A stretch of 45,190 bases of DNA, taken from the NCBI GenBank assembly GCA_030152145.1, contig JASLIL010000053.1:1-45190 (forward strand), written 5' to 3'. The translations under genes were made by a program, and so were the position numbers. Shown piece by piece: positions 1 through 8,359 of this stretch; position 1 is the first letter of the stretch; each line of letters starts with the position of its first letter. This DNA comes from Tissierellales bacterium. Lineage in GTDB: Bacteria; Bacillota; Clostridia; Tissierellales; JASKZW01. The notes beneath the pieces were generated by a model. That model saw nothing but the letters and a program-made list of their open reading frames with translations, was not told the origin of the DNA and searched no databases.

Positions 1-647
1 TGAACAACCCTATCAGTATAGGGAGCTATTTCTGTATCATGGGTAACTATAATCAGGGTCTGATCCAAGTCCTCAGCCATACCTGTAATAAGGTCCATAA
101 CCTCAAGAGTAGTCTTGGTATCTAGATTTCCCGTAGGCTCATCAGCAAATACAATTTCAGGTCTACCAACAAAGGCTCTGGCAATACTAACCCTCTGTTG
201 TTGACCACCACTCATTTCCGACGGTCTATGATCCAGTCTCTTGGAAAGACCAACAGCCTTTAGCATCTCAGTCGCCATCTTTTCACGTTTCTTCTTGGGA
301 ACTCCCCTGAAAACCAAGCCCAGGCTAACATTTTCCATGGCAGAAAGGGTGGGAATAAGGTTATAGGACTGGAAGACAAAACCTATATGCTTCTGCCTAA
401 ACTTAGCCAGCTGACTTTCATTCATCCTCTCCAGATGCTTGTTTTTAATAATAATTTCTCCCCGACTAGGTTTTTCCAGCCCAGCCATCATATTTAAAAG
501 AGTAGATTTACCAGATCCAGAAGTTCCTAAAAGACAGAGAAATTCCTTCTCCTCTATATTAAGAGAAACATCATCCAAAGCTATGATCTTCTCATCACCC
601 ATCTTATAAACTTTTCTAACATTTCTTAGCTCTATTAAACTAGTCAT
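1..647 (-). CDS. ABC transporter ATP-binding protein (LolD/MacB-type), 3' end cut off by window edge
   Basis: This is the nucleotide-binding subunit of an ABC transporter, which would energise a membrane permease from the cytoplasmic face. The ATG at 645-647 follows a GGAGGTGA ribosome site. Visible motifs in order are Walker A GTSGSGKST, the Q-loop in VFQSYN, the signature MSGGQQQRV, Walker B IVFADEPTGNLD and the H-loop VTHD. The ADEPTGNLD form and overall size are typical of the MacB/LolD/FtsE-like branch, which usually partners with an FtsX-like permease for peptide or lipoprotein export, or for cell-envelope stress. About 215 residues are present; the C-terminus and any permease lie beyond position 1. 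The substrate cannot be told. Confidence 0.93.
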   Translation of the reverse strand, partial: MTSLIELRNVRKVYKMGDEKIIALDDVSLNIEEKEFLCLLGTSGSGKSTLLNMMAGLEKPSRGEIIIKNKHLERMNESQLAKFRQKHIGFVFQSYNLIPTLSAMENVSLGLVFRGVPKKKREKMATEMLKAVGLSKRLDHRPSEMSGGQQQRVSIARAFVGRPEIVFADEPTGNLDTKTTLEVMDLITGMAEDLDQTLIIVTHDTEIAPYTDRVV

Positions 648-667
648 ACTTCACCTCCACTATGTAA

Positions 668-693
668 ATTATATAGGCCAGCCAGGCCAATAT
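668..693 (-). promoter_or_regulatory. -10 box with adjacent GC-rich inverted repeat upstream of ABC gene
   Basis: On the minus strand a perfect TATAAT (668-673) lies about 20 bases upstream of the ABC gene start. Next to it, in the -10/-35 spacer, is a GC-rich near-palindrome: GGCC at 676-679 and GGCC at 685-688, flanked by TATA-like arms. No good -35 box is visible. A repressor or activator site overlapping the promoter is inferred. Confidence 0.4.
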
Positions 694-764
694 AGTTACA
701 AAACTATTAATAATCTATGAAAAAACATATATATAACCTATACCCCAGTAAATTTAAATATATT

Positions 765-792
765 TTGTAAACATTCAGACATATGATAAAAT
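765..792 (+). promoter_or_regulatory. promoter of patB-like gene
   Basis: TTGTAA at 765-770 and TAAAAT at 787-792 are separated by 16 bases, about 37 bases ahead of the start codon at 829. Confidence 0.5.
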
Positions 793-828
793 TAAACATT
801 AGATAAACTATAAAAAAAGGTGATAAAA

Positions 829-1986
829 ATGAATATTGATAAGAAACTTGTAAGAAGAAAAGGAAGTAGATGCGAAAAATGGGATGGTATGAAAAGATAC
901 TATGGCAGGGAAGATCTAATCCCCCTTTGGATAGCAGACATGGACTTTCAGGTAGCAGAGCCCATAGGCCAGGCCATAGATAGAAGAACTAACCACAAGG
1001 TATTTGGCTATGGCATATGCGATGACAACTACTACCAGGCCATAATAGACTGGATGGACAAAAGGCACAGCTACAAAGTAGAAAGAGATGAAATCCTCTA
1101 CACCAATGGAGTAATATCAGGAATTTCCTTTGCCCTAGAGGCCCTAACACAGCCAGGAGACAAGGTAATAATCCAAACGCCAGTCTATGATCCTTTTTAC
1201 TCTGTAATAAGGGACAATGGCTGTCAGGTTTTAGAAAATCAGCTAGTCTACAAAGAAGATAGCTACCAAATAGACTTTGAGGATTTTGAAAGAAAGGCCA
1301 AGGAAGCCAAGGTCTTCCTACTCTGCAGTCCCCACAACCCCCTAGGTAGGGTTTGGACAAGGGAGGAACTGGAAAGACTAGGAAGAATCTGTCTGGAAAA
1401 CAGGCTTTTGGTAATCTCAGATGAGATCCACTCAGAAATAATATTTAAGGGCCAGGAACACACTGTATTCTCCAATGTAAACAAGGAACTAGAAGACATA
1501 TCTATAATTTGCACATCTCCAACCAAGGCCTTTAACATAGCAGGCCTCCAGGTATCAAACCTAATAGTTAAGAACAAGGATCACAGGGAGAAAATAGAAA
1601 AGGTCATAGGAAGATTCCACTTTGTAAGGCCAAGTATCTACGGAGTTGAGGCCCTAATAGCAGCCTACAATGAGTCAGAAGATTGGCTGGAAGAAACCAC
1701 CAGTTATATAGAAGAAAATAGGCTCTTTCTAGAAAACTATCTAGATAAAAACCTAGAAGGTATAAGTCTAAGCAAGGCAGAGGGTACTTACTTAGCCTGG
1801 ATAAACTTTAATGGCCTTAAGATGACAGCAGATGAACTAAGGAATTTTCTAATAGAAAAAGCCAGGGTAGCCACCATAGATGGTAGGGTATTTGGTCAAG
1901 AAGGCTATGGATTTCAAAGGCTAAATTTAGCTTGCCACAGAGACACGCTAAAGGAAGCTCTAGACAGAATAAGGGATAATCTATAA
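829..1986 (+). CDS. patB: PatB/MalY-type pyridoxal-phosphate C-S lyase (cystathionine beta-lyase family aminotransferase)
   Basis: Fold-type I PLP enzyme of about 385 residues. Family members cleave C-S bonds of cystathionine or other cysteine conjugates; some act as aminotransferases or regulators (MalY). Seen in the protein: the N-terminal WDGMKRYYG and PLWIADMDF segments typical of MalY/PatB, SPHNPLGRVW, the cofactor aspartate in SDEIHSEIIF and the Schiff-base lysine in SPTKAFNIAG. The ATG at 829 is preferred over an in-frame GTG at 820 because the AGGTG ribosome site overlaps that GTG and is correctly spaced for 829. It is a single-gene unit with its own promoter and terminator. The exact substrate is not determined. 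Confidence 0.9.
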   Translation: MNIDKKLVRRKGSRCEKWDGMKRYYGREDLIPLWIADMDFQVAEPIGQAIDRRTNHKVFGYGICDDNYYQAIIDWMDKRHSYKVERDEILYTNGVISGISFALEALTQPGDKVIIQTPVYDPFYSVIRDNGCQVLENQLVYKEDSYQIDFEDFERKAKEAKVFLLCSPHNPLGRVWTREELERLGRICLENRLLVISDEIHSEIIFKGQEHTVFSNVNKELEDISIICTSPTKAFNIAGLQVSNLIVKNKDHREKIEKVIGRFHFVRPSIYGVEALIAAYNESEDWLEETTSYIEENRLFLENYLDKNLEGISLSKAEGTYLAWINFNGLKMTADELRNFLIEKARVATIDGRVFGQEGYGFQRLNLACHRDTLKEALDRIRDNL

Positions 1987-2009
1987 AGACACCATCAGGT
2001 GTCTTTTTT
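1985..2009 (+). terminator. Rho-independent terminator
   Basis: A nine-base-pair stem AAAGACACC/GGTGTCTTT with loop ATCA, followed by T residues. It starts within the stop codon of the patB-like gene. Confidence 0.9.
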
Positions 2010-2077
2010 ATGGGGAAAATAGGCTAGTCTTAAAAAGATATATATTCTATAATAGGGCTAGAGAATGGAGGAATTAA

Positions 2078-3259
2078 ATGAAGCTTTCAAAGGAAGATTT
2101 ACAATACCTAATAGATATAAAGGAAGATCTACACCAATATCCGGAACTAGGAGGTCAGGAAGTAAGAACCAGTAGTCTAGTAAGAAGGGAGCTCCAAAAG
2201 CTGGACCTTATTATAGAAGATCTGGAGGGCTACAATGTAATAGGAAGGCTAGTCTGTAAAAGACCAGGGAAAAAGATACTTCTAAGAGCAGATATGGATG
2301 GCCTGGCTATAGAAGAGGACAGCCACAACCTTTTAAAAAAGAAGAAGGTCACATCTAAGACAGCAGGTCTCTCCCATGTATGTGGCCACGACGGTCACAC
2401 AGCTATACTACTTACAACAGCCAGACTACTAGCCAGGGAAAGAGACAATCTGGCAGGCCAGATCCTCTTTTGCTTTGAATCAGGAGAGGAAAATGGGGCA
2501 GGGGTTGGCCAGGTTTTAGACTTTATAGAAAATGAAGATATAGATGCCCTATGGGCCCTCCATGTATCCAGTGGTTTCCCCTCAGGTAGCCTATCTCTAA
2601 CTGAAGGCCTAAGAATGGCAGGAGCCTCTAAGTTCAAGGTGGAAATTACAGGTCAGTCAGGCCATGGAGCCATGCCCCATGAAGCCAAGGACCCCATAAA
2701 GACCATGGTAGACATAATTCAGGCCCTCTACCAAATGCCCCTAAAGACAGTCTCACCTTTGAATCCCTTTATCCTAAGTGTTGGTAGGATTCAGGGAGGA
2801 AGCAGTGAAAACACTATAGCAGAATCAGGAGAGTTTTCTGGGACCCTAAGATATGGAAGTTTTAATGATGAGGAGAAAATTAGAAAACAGCTAGGACTTA
2901 TAGTCTCCTCTATATCCAAGATGAATTCCTGTGACTATAAAATATTCTACAAGGGACCTAATCCACCAGTTATAAATGATCCAGCCCTATCCCGAATAGC
3001 CAGAAGTCTAGGAGAGGAAATATTTGGCAAGGACCAGCTACTAGATCCACCAGCCAGCTTATACTCAGAAAGCTTTGGAGCCTATATGGATATGTTTCCA
3101 GGAGTCTATGGCTTTTTAGGCATAAAAAATGAAGAGTTGGGAACAGGAGCCCCCCACCATAACGGAAAGTTTGACATAGATAATTCGGTTCTAGAAAAGG
3201 GAGTAATCCTTACTCAAGCCTTCGCCAGAAAGCTTTTGGACTATAGGGCCAGCCTATAA
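2078..3259 (+). CDS. M20 family amidohydrolase (N-acyl amino acid / IAA-amino acid hydrolase-like)
   Basis: Zinc-dependent amidohydrolase of 393 residues that would release an amino acid from an N-acyl, amide or peptide conjugate in the cytoplasm. Metal-site motifs are visible: RADMDGLAI, HVCGHDGHTA and the glutamate pair in FESGEENGAG. The dimerisation/lid segment begins at GQSGHGAMPHEAKDP and a C-terminal APHHNGKFD supplies the last ligand histidine. Length and motifs fit the M20D (HipO/AmaA/IAA-hydrolase) group. The start has a good GGAGGAA site. No terminator is evident before the next gene 135 bases on. The physiological substrate is unknown; N-acetyl-diaminopimelate deacetylase is an alternative but less likely without dap genes nearby. 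Confidence 0.88.
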   Translation: MKLSKEDLQYLIDIKEDLHQYPELGGQEVRTSSLVRRELQKLDLIIEDLEGYNVIGRLVCKRPGKKILLRADMDGLAIEEDSHNLLKKKKVTSKTAGLSHVCGHDGHTAILLTTARLLARERDNLAGQILFCFESGEENGAGVGQVLDFIENEDIDALWALHVSSGFPSGSLSLTEGLRMAGASKFKVEITGQSGHGAMPHEAKDPIKTMVDIIQALYQMPLKTVSPLNPFILSVGRIQGGSSENTIAESGEFSGTLRYGSFNDEEKIRKQLGLIVSSISKMNSCDYKIFYKGPNPPVINDPALSRIARSLGEEIFGKDQLLDPPASLYSESFGAYMDMFPGVYGFLGIKNEELGTGAPHHNGKFDIDNSVLEKGVILTQAFARKLLDYRASL

Positions 3260-3394
3260 ATTTACCATATAGTCTGGTCCTAGCTATAAATATTTATGAT
3301 AGAAGAACTTCTTTAAAGCTATACTGAAGCCTTCAAGAGTGTTATATACTATATATAGGAATATTCTTAAACCTTGTCTCTTGGAGGTGGCAAA

Positions 3395-3970
3395 ATGGTA
3401 GTAGATATGTGTAAGGAAGTAGTTATCCAGTGTCCTAAGTGTGGTAAGTTTAAGGACTATAGTCTAAATCTTTTAGACTTTTTAGCAGATGGCTGTAAGA
3501 CCTTCCAGTGTGAATGTGGAGATTTAAACTTAAAATTAGAAACCATGATGGATAAGAAGATGGTATTTTTGGAAATTCACTGTAGCCATTGTAGTAAGCT
3601 GCACTTTTATAAGCTTGGTTTAGATAGCATAATACATAAGAATAATAATCTATCTTGTTTAGATGGAAAAAGTCTTTGCTTTATAGGTAATAATTTAAAA
3701 AATAAAAATAATTTGATGAGAAAGAACTATTCAGCTTCAAATTTACTAGAATTAGCCATGAAAAAGATATATACTCTATATGAGAGTGGTAGGATAAATT
3801 GTCAATGTGACACACCAAAAATAATAATGGAAGTATTCCATGATAGAATAGAATTGAAATGTGAAAGTTGTGGAGGCTCTAACATAATATATTCCAAGGA
3901 TCAGGAAGATATGATGGAGCTTTTCACCGTAAGCAATATAGAACTTAAAAGCTCTATATATTCTATTTAG
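3395..3970 (+). CDS. Cysteine-rich, multiple zinc-ribbon protein of unknown function
   Basis: I do not recognise a named family. The protein is 191 residues with at least five cysteine knuckles: CPKC (13-16), CEC (39-41), CSHC (63-66), CQC (136-138) and CESC (156-159), plus C88/C95. This pattern suggests two or three zinc ribbons separated by a basic, asparagine-rich linker (about 97-112). No transmembrane segment or signal peptide is seen. The start at 3395 follows GGAGGTGG; an in-frame TTG at 3374 lies upstream of that site and is rejected. It ends 31 bases before fba with no terminator between, so it is probably co-transcribed with the aldolase. A nucleic-acid-binding or regulatory role is possible but unproven. 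Confidence 0.75.
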   Translation: MVVDMCKEVVIQCPKCGKFKDYSLNLLDFLADGCKTFQCECGDLNLKLETMMDKKMVFLEIHCSHCSKLHFYKLGLDSIIHKNNNLSCLDGKSLCFIGNNLKNKNNLMRKNYSASNLLELAMKKIYTLYESGRINCQCDTPKIIMEVFHDRIELKCESCGGSNIIYSKDQEDMMELFTVSNIELKSSIYSI

Positions 3971-4001
3971 TTCTACCAAGTTAATATAAGGAGGAAGGTA
4001 A

Positions 4002-4859
4002 ATGTTAGTTACAGGTAAGGAAATTTTACAACATGCACATGAGAATGGATATGCAGTAGGTGCTTTCAACGTAAATAATATGGAAATTGTACAGGCTATA
4101 ATCGAAGCAGCAGAGGAAACTCAATCACCAGTTATACTACAAGCCAGCCAAGGTGGATTAAAGTATGCAGGTGTTGAATACATTGCAGCTCTAGGAAAGT
4201 TAGCAGCAGAGAAAGCAAGTGTGCCAGTAGCGTTACATTTAGACCATGGTACTGATTTCCAACAAGTTATGCTTTGCTTGAGAAATGGATTCACATCAAT
4301 CATGGTAGACGGATCAAAATATGAATTTGAAGAAAACATTGAGTTTACAAACAAGGCTGTAGAAGTATCTCATGCAGTAGGAGTATCTGTAGAAGCTGAA
4401 CTAGGTAAAATAGGCGGAACAGAAGACGACGTAACAGTAGCAGAGAAGGATGCAACTTTTACAGATCCAGACGAAGCAGAAGAATTTGTGAAAAGAACTA
4501 AGGTAGACTCTCTAGCAATAGCTGTAGGAACAGCTCATGGAGTTTACAAGGGAGAACCTGAATTAGATTTTGACAGAATAAAAACTATAAAAGAAAGATT
4601 AAATATGCCACTAGTTTTACATGGTTCAAGTGGAGTAGCTGCAGAAGATATTAAAAAGGCAGTATCCCTAGGAATCAATAAAATTAATATAGATACAGAC
4701 CTAAGAATGGCATTTGCTAATGCAGTAGGCGACTATGTAAGAGAAAATCCAGAGCAAATAGACCCAAGAAAGATCTTAGGACCAGCTAAGGAAGAAATGA
4801 AGGAAAAAGTTAAGGAAAAAATGGAACTATTCGGATCAGCAGGAAAAGCTTGGAGATAG
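4002..4859 (+). CDS. fba: Class II fructose-1,6-bisphosphate aldolase
   Basis: Zinc-dependent aldolase that interconverts fructose-1,6-bisphosphate with glyceraldehyde-3-phosphate and dihydroxyacetone phosphate, in glycolysis and gluconeogenesis. At 285 residues it has normal class IIB length. Visible motifs: the metal/catalytic segment ALHLDHGTDF (about 77-86), VEAELGKIGG, GTAHGVYKG and the phosphate-binding HGSSG, then KINIDTDLR. The start follows AAGGAGGAAG. It lies just downstream of the zinc-ribbon gene and is closed by a strong terminator. Context with two glpX genes and a transaldolase-like gene supports a role in both glycolytic and gluconeogenic flow. Confidence 0.97.
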   Translation: MLVTGKEILQHAHENGYAVGAFNVNNMEIVQAIIEAAEETQSPVILQASQGGLKYAGVEYIAALGKLAAEKASVPVALHLDHGTDFQQVMLCLRNGFTSIMVDGSKYEFEENIEFTNKAVEVSHAVGVSVEAELGKIGGTEDDVTVAEKDATFTDPDEAEEFVKRTKVDSLAIAVGTAHGVYKGEPELDFDRIKTIKERLNMPLVLHGSSGVAAEDIKKAVSLGINKINIDTDLRMAFANAVGDYVRENPEQIDPRKILGPAKEEMKEKVKEKMELFGSAGKAWR

Positions 4860-4866
4860 TCATCCA

Positions 4867-4903
4867 GTAGGTTTAGGCTAATTAGCCTAGACCTACTTTT
4901 TTT
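4867..4903 (+). terminator. Rho-independent terminator after fba
   Basis: GTAGGT pairs with ACCTAC and, inside it, TAGGCTA pairs with TAGCCTA. A run of T follows. Confidence 0.92.
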
Positions 4904-5031
4904 ATGGAAAGAATAGGGCAGGGGAAAAGGAGATTTAAGATTAAAAAATAGATAATCTTCAGACAAAGGAAGGATAGAAAAGACCTGGTATGCATACTTA
5001 TAATTATAATCTATATTTATAAATATTCTCG

Positions 5032-5060
5032 TGGACTGGTCAGGCCAAGGGTGATATTAT
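5032..5060 (+). promoter_or_regulatory. possible promoter of DUF819 gene
   Basis: TGGACT (5032-5037) and TATTAT (5055-5060) are 17 bases apart. The spacer holds a TGGTC-A-GGCCA-like palindrome. The -35 match is weak. Confidence 0.35.
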
Positions 5061-5104
5061 AAAAACAGACAGAAAATTCAATAACTTAAAGCAGGAGGAT
5101 ATTT

Positions 5105-6268
5105 ATGGAAACACTAATTTCAACACCAGCAGGTATAGTGGCAGGATTAGCTATCATAGTAGCCCTAACTCTTTACCTACAGAAGTACAAATTTTTTAAA
5201 TTTTTAGGACCAGTAATGACTTGTATAATATTTGGTATTGTTATTTCAAACCTGAAGATACTACCATTTCAAAGTGAACTTTATGGTCCATTCTTTACAT
5301 ATGGTATACCACTAACAATTACCATGTTCCTAGTATCTGTAAACATAAGGGACTGGGCAAAGTTAGCCAAACAACCAATAATAGCCATGCTACTGGCAGC
5401 CCTAAGTGTATTTGTAGTAGGAATCCTAAGTGGAATCCTATTTGCAGGCAAGGTAGATGAAGGCTGGAAAATAATAGGAATGTTTGTAGGAACCTACATA
5501 GGAGGAAGTGCAAACCTAACAGCAGTAGGAACAGGTCTAGAAGCGTCACCAGCAGCCTTTGCAGCAGCCAACGCAGCAGACTATGTTGTAGGACTGCCAA
5601 TAATGATCTTCTTATTCGCCCTACCAAACATCTTCTTAAAAAGTAACTTCTTTAAGAAAATGTGGCCCTACTCCCTATCAGATGAGGAGCTTTACTCAGG
5701 GGAAGAAGGAGACTTCTTTGATGACAAGCAATGGTCAATTCAAGACGTTGCAATCTTATTCATGCTAGGATTTGTAGTAAATGCCCTAGCAACTAGAGGA
5801 TCACAGTTCTTTGGACAGAGCATAAGAGGAGCTATGAGAGTAATCCTTATGACAACTTTTGCCCTAGCCTTTGGACAAATAAAGTTCTTCAACAGACTAA
5901 GAGGAGGACAGGAACTGGGAATATTCATATCCCTATTCTATCTAGCAGCCATAGGACTAGGAATTGACCTTCGTCAATTTGCAAGCTCAGCACCTTTAAT
6001 AGCAGTAATGTGTGCAGTAGTATCCTTTGGATCTGTAGCCCTTCACCTACTACTATGTAAGCTATTTAAGATACCATATCAATATATAGTATCCTCAATA
6101 ACAGCAGCCATAGTAGACGGACCAACATCAGCCCTAGTATGTTCATCAGCAGGCTGGTCAGGAATAGTACCAACAGCCATTGTACTAGGAGCCTTCGGAG
6201 GAGCCTTAGGAAACTACCTAGGCATAAGCACCTCCTATATAATAAAGGCCTTTCACGGCATAATGTAA
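5105..6268 (+). CDS. DUF819 (YjcL-like) multi-pass membrane protein
   Basis: An integral membrane protein of 387 residues with about ten hydrophobic segments. Internal similarity can be sensed between the N-terminal half (MFVGTYIGGSANLTAVG) and the C-terminal half (SSITAAIVDGPTSALVCS), as expected for a transporter with inverted repeats. The GTYIGGSAN motif is the mark of the DUF819/YjcL family, which has no firmly assigned substrate. A charged cytoplasmic loop (SDEELYSGEEGDFFDDK) lies mid-protein. It is monocistronic with its own terminator. Transport of an amino acid or organic acid is a reasonable guess but cannot be shown. Confidence 0.85.
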   Translation: METLISTPAGIVAGLAIIVALTLYLQKYKFFKFLGPVMTCIIFGIVISNLKILPFQSELYGPFFTYGIPLTITMFLVSVNIRDWAKLAKQPIIAMLLAALSVFVVGILSGILFAGKVDEGWKIIGMFVGTYIGGSANLTAVGTGLEASPAAFAAANAADYVVGLPIMIFLFALPNIFLKSNFFKKMWPYSLSDEELYSGEEGDFFDDKQWSIQDVAILFMLGFVVNALATRGSQFFGQSIRGAMRVILMTTFALAFGQIKFFNRLRGGQELGIFISLFYLAAIGLGIDLRQFASSAPLIAVMCAVVSFGSVALHLLLCKLFKIPYQYIVSSITAAIVDGPTSALVCSSAGWSGIVPTAIVLGAFGGALGNYLGISTSYIIKAFHGIM

Positions 6269-6275
6269 TAATCTA

Positions 6276-6299
6276 GCACAGCCTCAGGCTGTGCTTTTA
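6276..6299 (+). terminator. Rho-independent terminator after DUF819 gene
   Basis: GCACAGCC pairs perfectly with GGCTGTGC across a TCA loop and is followed by TTTTATTATT. Confidence 0.92.
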
Positions 6300-6365
6300 T
6301 TATTGAAAAATATTATATAAAAGAGTTAAGGGTATAAAAGATATCTTGGCACTAGTTTTTTTAAT

Positions 6366-6409
6366 TTCCAGAAAAAATATTTGATTTACTGGCTTTTTTG
6401 GAATAAAAT
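6366..6409 (+). promoter_or_regulatory. promoter of transaldolase-like gene, with inverted repeat straddling the -35
   Basis: TTGATT at 6381-6386 and TAAAAT at 6404-6409 have a 17-base spacer. An inverted repeat, TTCCA(g)AAAAA at 6366-6377 and TTTTTTGGAA at 6394-6403, brackets the -35 box and reaches the -10 box. It could be an operator. Confidence 0.5.
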
Positions 6410-6469
6410 CTAGATATAGCATAAGTTTATGTAGGCAAGAATTGTTTATAAAATACTAGGGGTGATAGT

Positions 6470-7111
6470 GTGAAATTTTTTATAGATACAGCTAATGTTG
6501 AAGAGATTAAGGAGATAAGTCAGTGGGGGATTGTTGATGGAGTTACTACCAATCCTTCCTTGATTGCTAAGGAGGGCCGAGACTTTGTAGAGGTTATAAG
6601 GGAGATTACAGAGCTTGTAGATGGTCCTATTAGTGCTGAGGTTATAGCTCTTGATTGTGAGGGCATGCTTAGGGAGGCTAGGGAGCTTGCAAAGATCCAT
6701 GAGAATATTATTATAAAAATTCCTATGACTGAGGAGGGCCTAAAGGCTGTTAGCCTGCTTTCAAGAGAGGGTATTAGGACCAATGTTACATTGATATTCT
6801 CAGCCAACCAGGCACTTTTAGCTGCCAGGGCTGGTGCTAGCTATGTTAGTCCCTTTCTAGGTAGACTAGATGATATTGGCCAGAGTGGTATTGGATTGGT
6901 GGAGGAGATAGTTGAAATTTTTAGGGTCTATAGCTTGGATACTGAGATTATTGGTGCCAGTGTTAGACATACTATGCATGTTCAGGAGTGTGCTAGATTG
7001 GGCGTGGATATATTGACCATACCTTACAAGGTATTTAAGGCTATGCTTTACCATCCCTTAACTGATATAGGTATAGAGAAGTTTTTAAAGGATTGGGAAA
7101 GTGTAAAGTAG
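6470..7111 (+). CDS. Transaldolase-like / fructose-6-phosphate aldolase family protein (TalC/MipB type)
   Basis: A short transaldolase-family protein of 213 residues. It would transfer a dihydroxyacetone unit between sugar phosphates in the pentose phosphate pathway, or cleave fructose-6-phosphate. The N-terminal MKFFIDTANVEEI, GVTTNPSLI, the Schiff-base lysine in IIIKIPMT, TLIFSANQALLAA and YVSPFLGRLDD are family hallmarks. Translation begins at a GTG (6470) after AGGGGTGATA. Codon choice is more T-rich at third positions than in the neighbouring DUF819 gene. Transaldolase and fructose-6-phosphate aldolase cannot be separated here. The start and length match family norms. Confidence 0.93.
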   Translation: MKFFIDTANVEEIKEISQWGIVDGVTTNPSLIAKEGRDFVEVIREITELVDGPISAEVIALDCEGMLREARELAKIHENIIIKIPMTEEGLKAVSLLSREGIRTNVTLIFSANQALLAARAGASYVSPFLGRLDDIGQSGIGLVEEIVEIFRVYSLDTEIIGASVRHTMHVQECARLGVDILTIPYKVFKAMLYHPLTDIGIEKFLKDWESVK

Positions 7112-7114
7112 ATT

Positions 7115-7153
7115 GAAGGGTTGGGACTCTGGTCCTGGCCCTTTATTTTTTTC
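7115..7153 (+). terminator. Rho-independent terminator after transaldolase-like gene
   Basis: AAGGG-TTGGGAC pairs with GGTCC-TGG-CCCTT around a short loop, followed by TTTATTTTTTT. Confidence 0.8.
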
Positions 7154-7183
7154 TTAAGTTTAGGGAAATAAGCTCTATTGTTA

Positions 7184-7214
7184 GGTCTGGGACTTTTTGG
7201 GACCAGATTTTTTT
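7184..7214 (+). terminator. weak second hairpin plus T-run in glpX upstream region
   Basis: TCTGG (7186-7190) can pair with CCAGA (7203-7207), followed by seven T. The stem is only five bases and the loop long. It resembles a degraded copy of the terminator just upstream. Confidence 0.3.
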
Positions 7215-7215
7215 A

Positions 7216-7243
7216 TTGTAATTTTTTTATGCTATACTATAAT
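7216..7243 (+). promoter_or_regulatory. promoter of first glpX
   Basis: TTGTAA (7216-7221) and a perfect TATAAT (7238-7243) are separated by 16 bases, 53 bases ahead of the start codon. Confidence 0.65.
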
Positions 7244-7296
7244 GTATTTGTAGGTATTAAATGTGATTTATATATTGATTAGGAGGTTTTAATAAA

Positions 7297-8286
7297 ATGG
7301 ATAGAGATTTAGCACTATCTTTAGTTAGGGTTACAGAAATTGCTTCTCTTGCTTCTGCAAGGTATTTAGGTAGGGGAGACAAGGTGGCAGCAGATCAGGC
7401 TGCTGTAGATGGAATGAGGGCTGCCTTTAATCTTGTTAACACAAGAGGTCAGGTAGTTATAGGTGAAGGGGAGATAGATGAGGCTCCTATGCTTTATATT
7501 GGTGAGGAGATTGGCCGTGGAATGGATGTTATAGCAGATATAGCTGTGGATCCTCTAGATGGTACTAATCTTGTTGCCCAGGGTCTACCTAATGCTATTT
7601 CAGTTATCTCTATGGCTCCTAAGGGTTGTCTTTTACATGCACCAGATACATATATGAAAAAGATTGCAGTAGGTCCTAGGGCTGCTGGCTGTATAGATAT
7701 AGATGCTTCTGTTAAGGACAATCTAAACTGTGTTGCCAAGGCCTTAAATAAGGACATAAGAGACCTTACTGTTATTGTTCAAGACAGGGAGAGACACTTG
7801 GACTATATAGAGGAGATAAGATCTGTTGGAGCTAGGATTAAACTTTTCCAGGATGGAGACGTTGCTGCTGCCATAGCTACCTGCTTCCCTGATACAGGTG
7901 TAGACATTTTAATTGGTATAGGAGGATCACCAGAGGGAGTTATAGCGGCTTCAGCCCTAAAGTGCCTAGGGGGAGACTTCCAGGCCAAGCTTTTCCCAAG
8001 AAGTGAAAGTGAGATGGCTAGGTGTGAGGCTATGGGATGGACTGAGGACAAGCTTTCAAAGGTTTTAAATATAGATGATCTTGTTATGACAGATGATGTT
8101 TTCTTTGCAGCTACTGGTATTTCTGATGGGGAGCTTTTAAAGGGAGTTGTCTACCATGGAGATGATGAAGCTAGTACCCACTCAGTGGTTATGAGGTCTA
8201 AAACTGGTACTCTAAGATTTGTAGAAGCTAGACATAAGCTGGATAAAAACGAGATTGTAAAAGAATTATTGGAGAAGCATAAATAA
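7297..8286 (+). CDS. glpX: Class II fructose-1,6-bisphosphatase (GlpX), first copy
   Basis: Mg/Mn-dependent phosphatase that converts fructose-1,6-bisphosphate to fructose-6-phosphate, the committed gluconeogenic step. It is 329 residues long. The metal-binding motifs are intact: GEGEIDEAPMLYIGEE and the IAVDPLDGTN segment, followed by KLFQDGDVAAAIATC and GIGGSPEGVIAASALKCLGG. The start follows AGGAGG. A second, clearly paralogous glpX follows after 73 bases with its own promoter. Both copies keep all visible active-site residues, so neither is decaying. The pair lies between the transaldolase-like gene and rho. Confidence 0.96.
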   Translation: MDRDLALSLVRVTEIASLASARYLGRGDKVAADQAAVDGMRAAFNLVNTRGQVVIGEGEIDEAPMLYIGEEIGRGMDVIADIAVDPLDGTNLVAQGLPNAISVISMAPKGCLLHAPDTYMKKIAVGPRAAGCIDIDASVKDNLNCVAKALNKDIRDLTVIVQDRERHLDYIEEIRSVGARIKLFQDGDVAAAIATCFPDTGVDILIGIGGSPEGVIAASALKCLGGDFQAKLFPRSESEMARCEAMGWTEDKLSKVLNIDDLVMTDDVFFAATGISDGELLKGVVYHGDDEASTHSVVMRSKTGTLRFVEARHKLDKNEIVKELLEKHK

Positions 8287-8300
8287 ATAGTAGGTACTAA

Positions 8301-8329
8301 TTGTAGATAAATCCGAAATAGTATATACT
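8301..8329 (+). promoter_or_regulatory. promoter of second glpX
   Basis: TTGTAG (8301-8306), a 17-base spacer and TATACT (8324-8329). The -10 region sits in a near-palindromic TAGTATATACTATATATACTA run. Confidence 0.55.
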
Positions 8330-8359
8330 ATATATACTAAAATAATGAGGGGGATTTAT

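Noticed and set aside
989..1577. Long minus-strand open frames opposite the patB-like gene
   Set aside because: They are antisense shadows of a gene with clear family motifs; no ribosome site or recognisable product.
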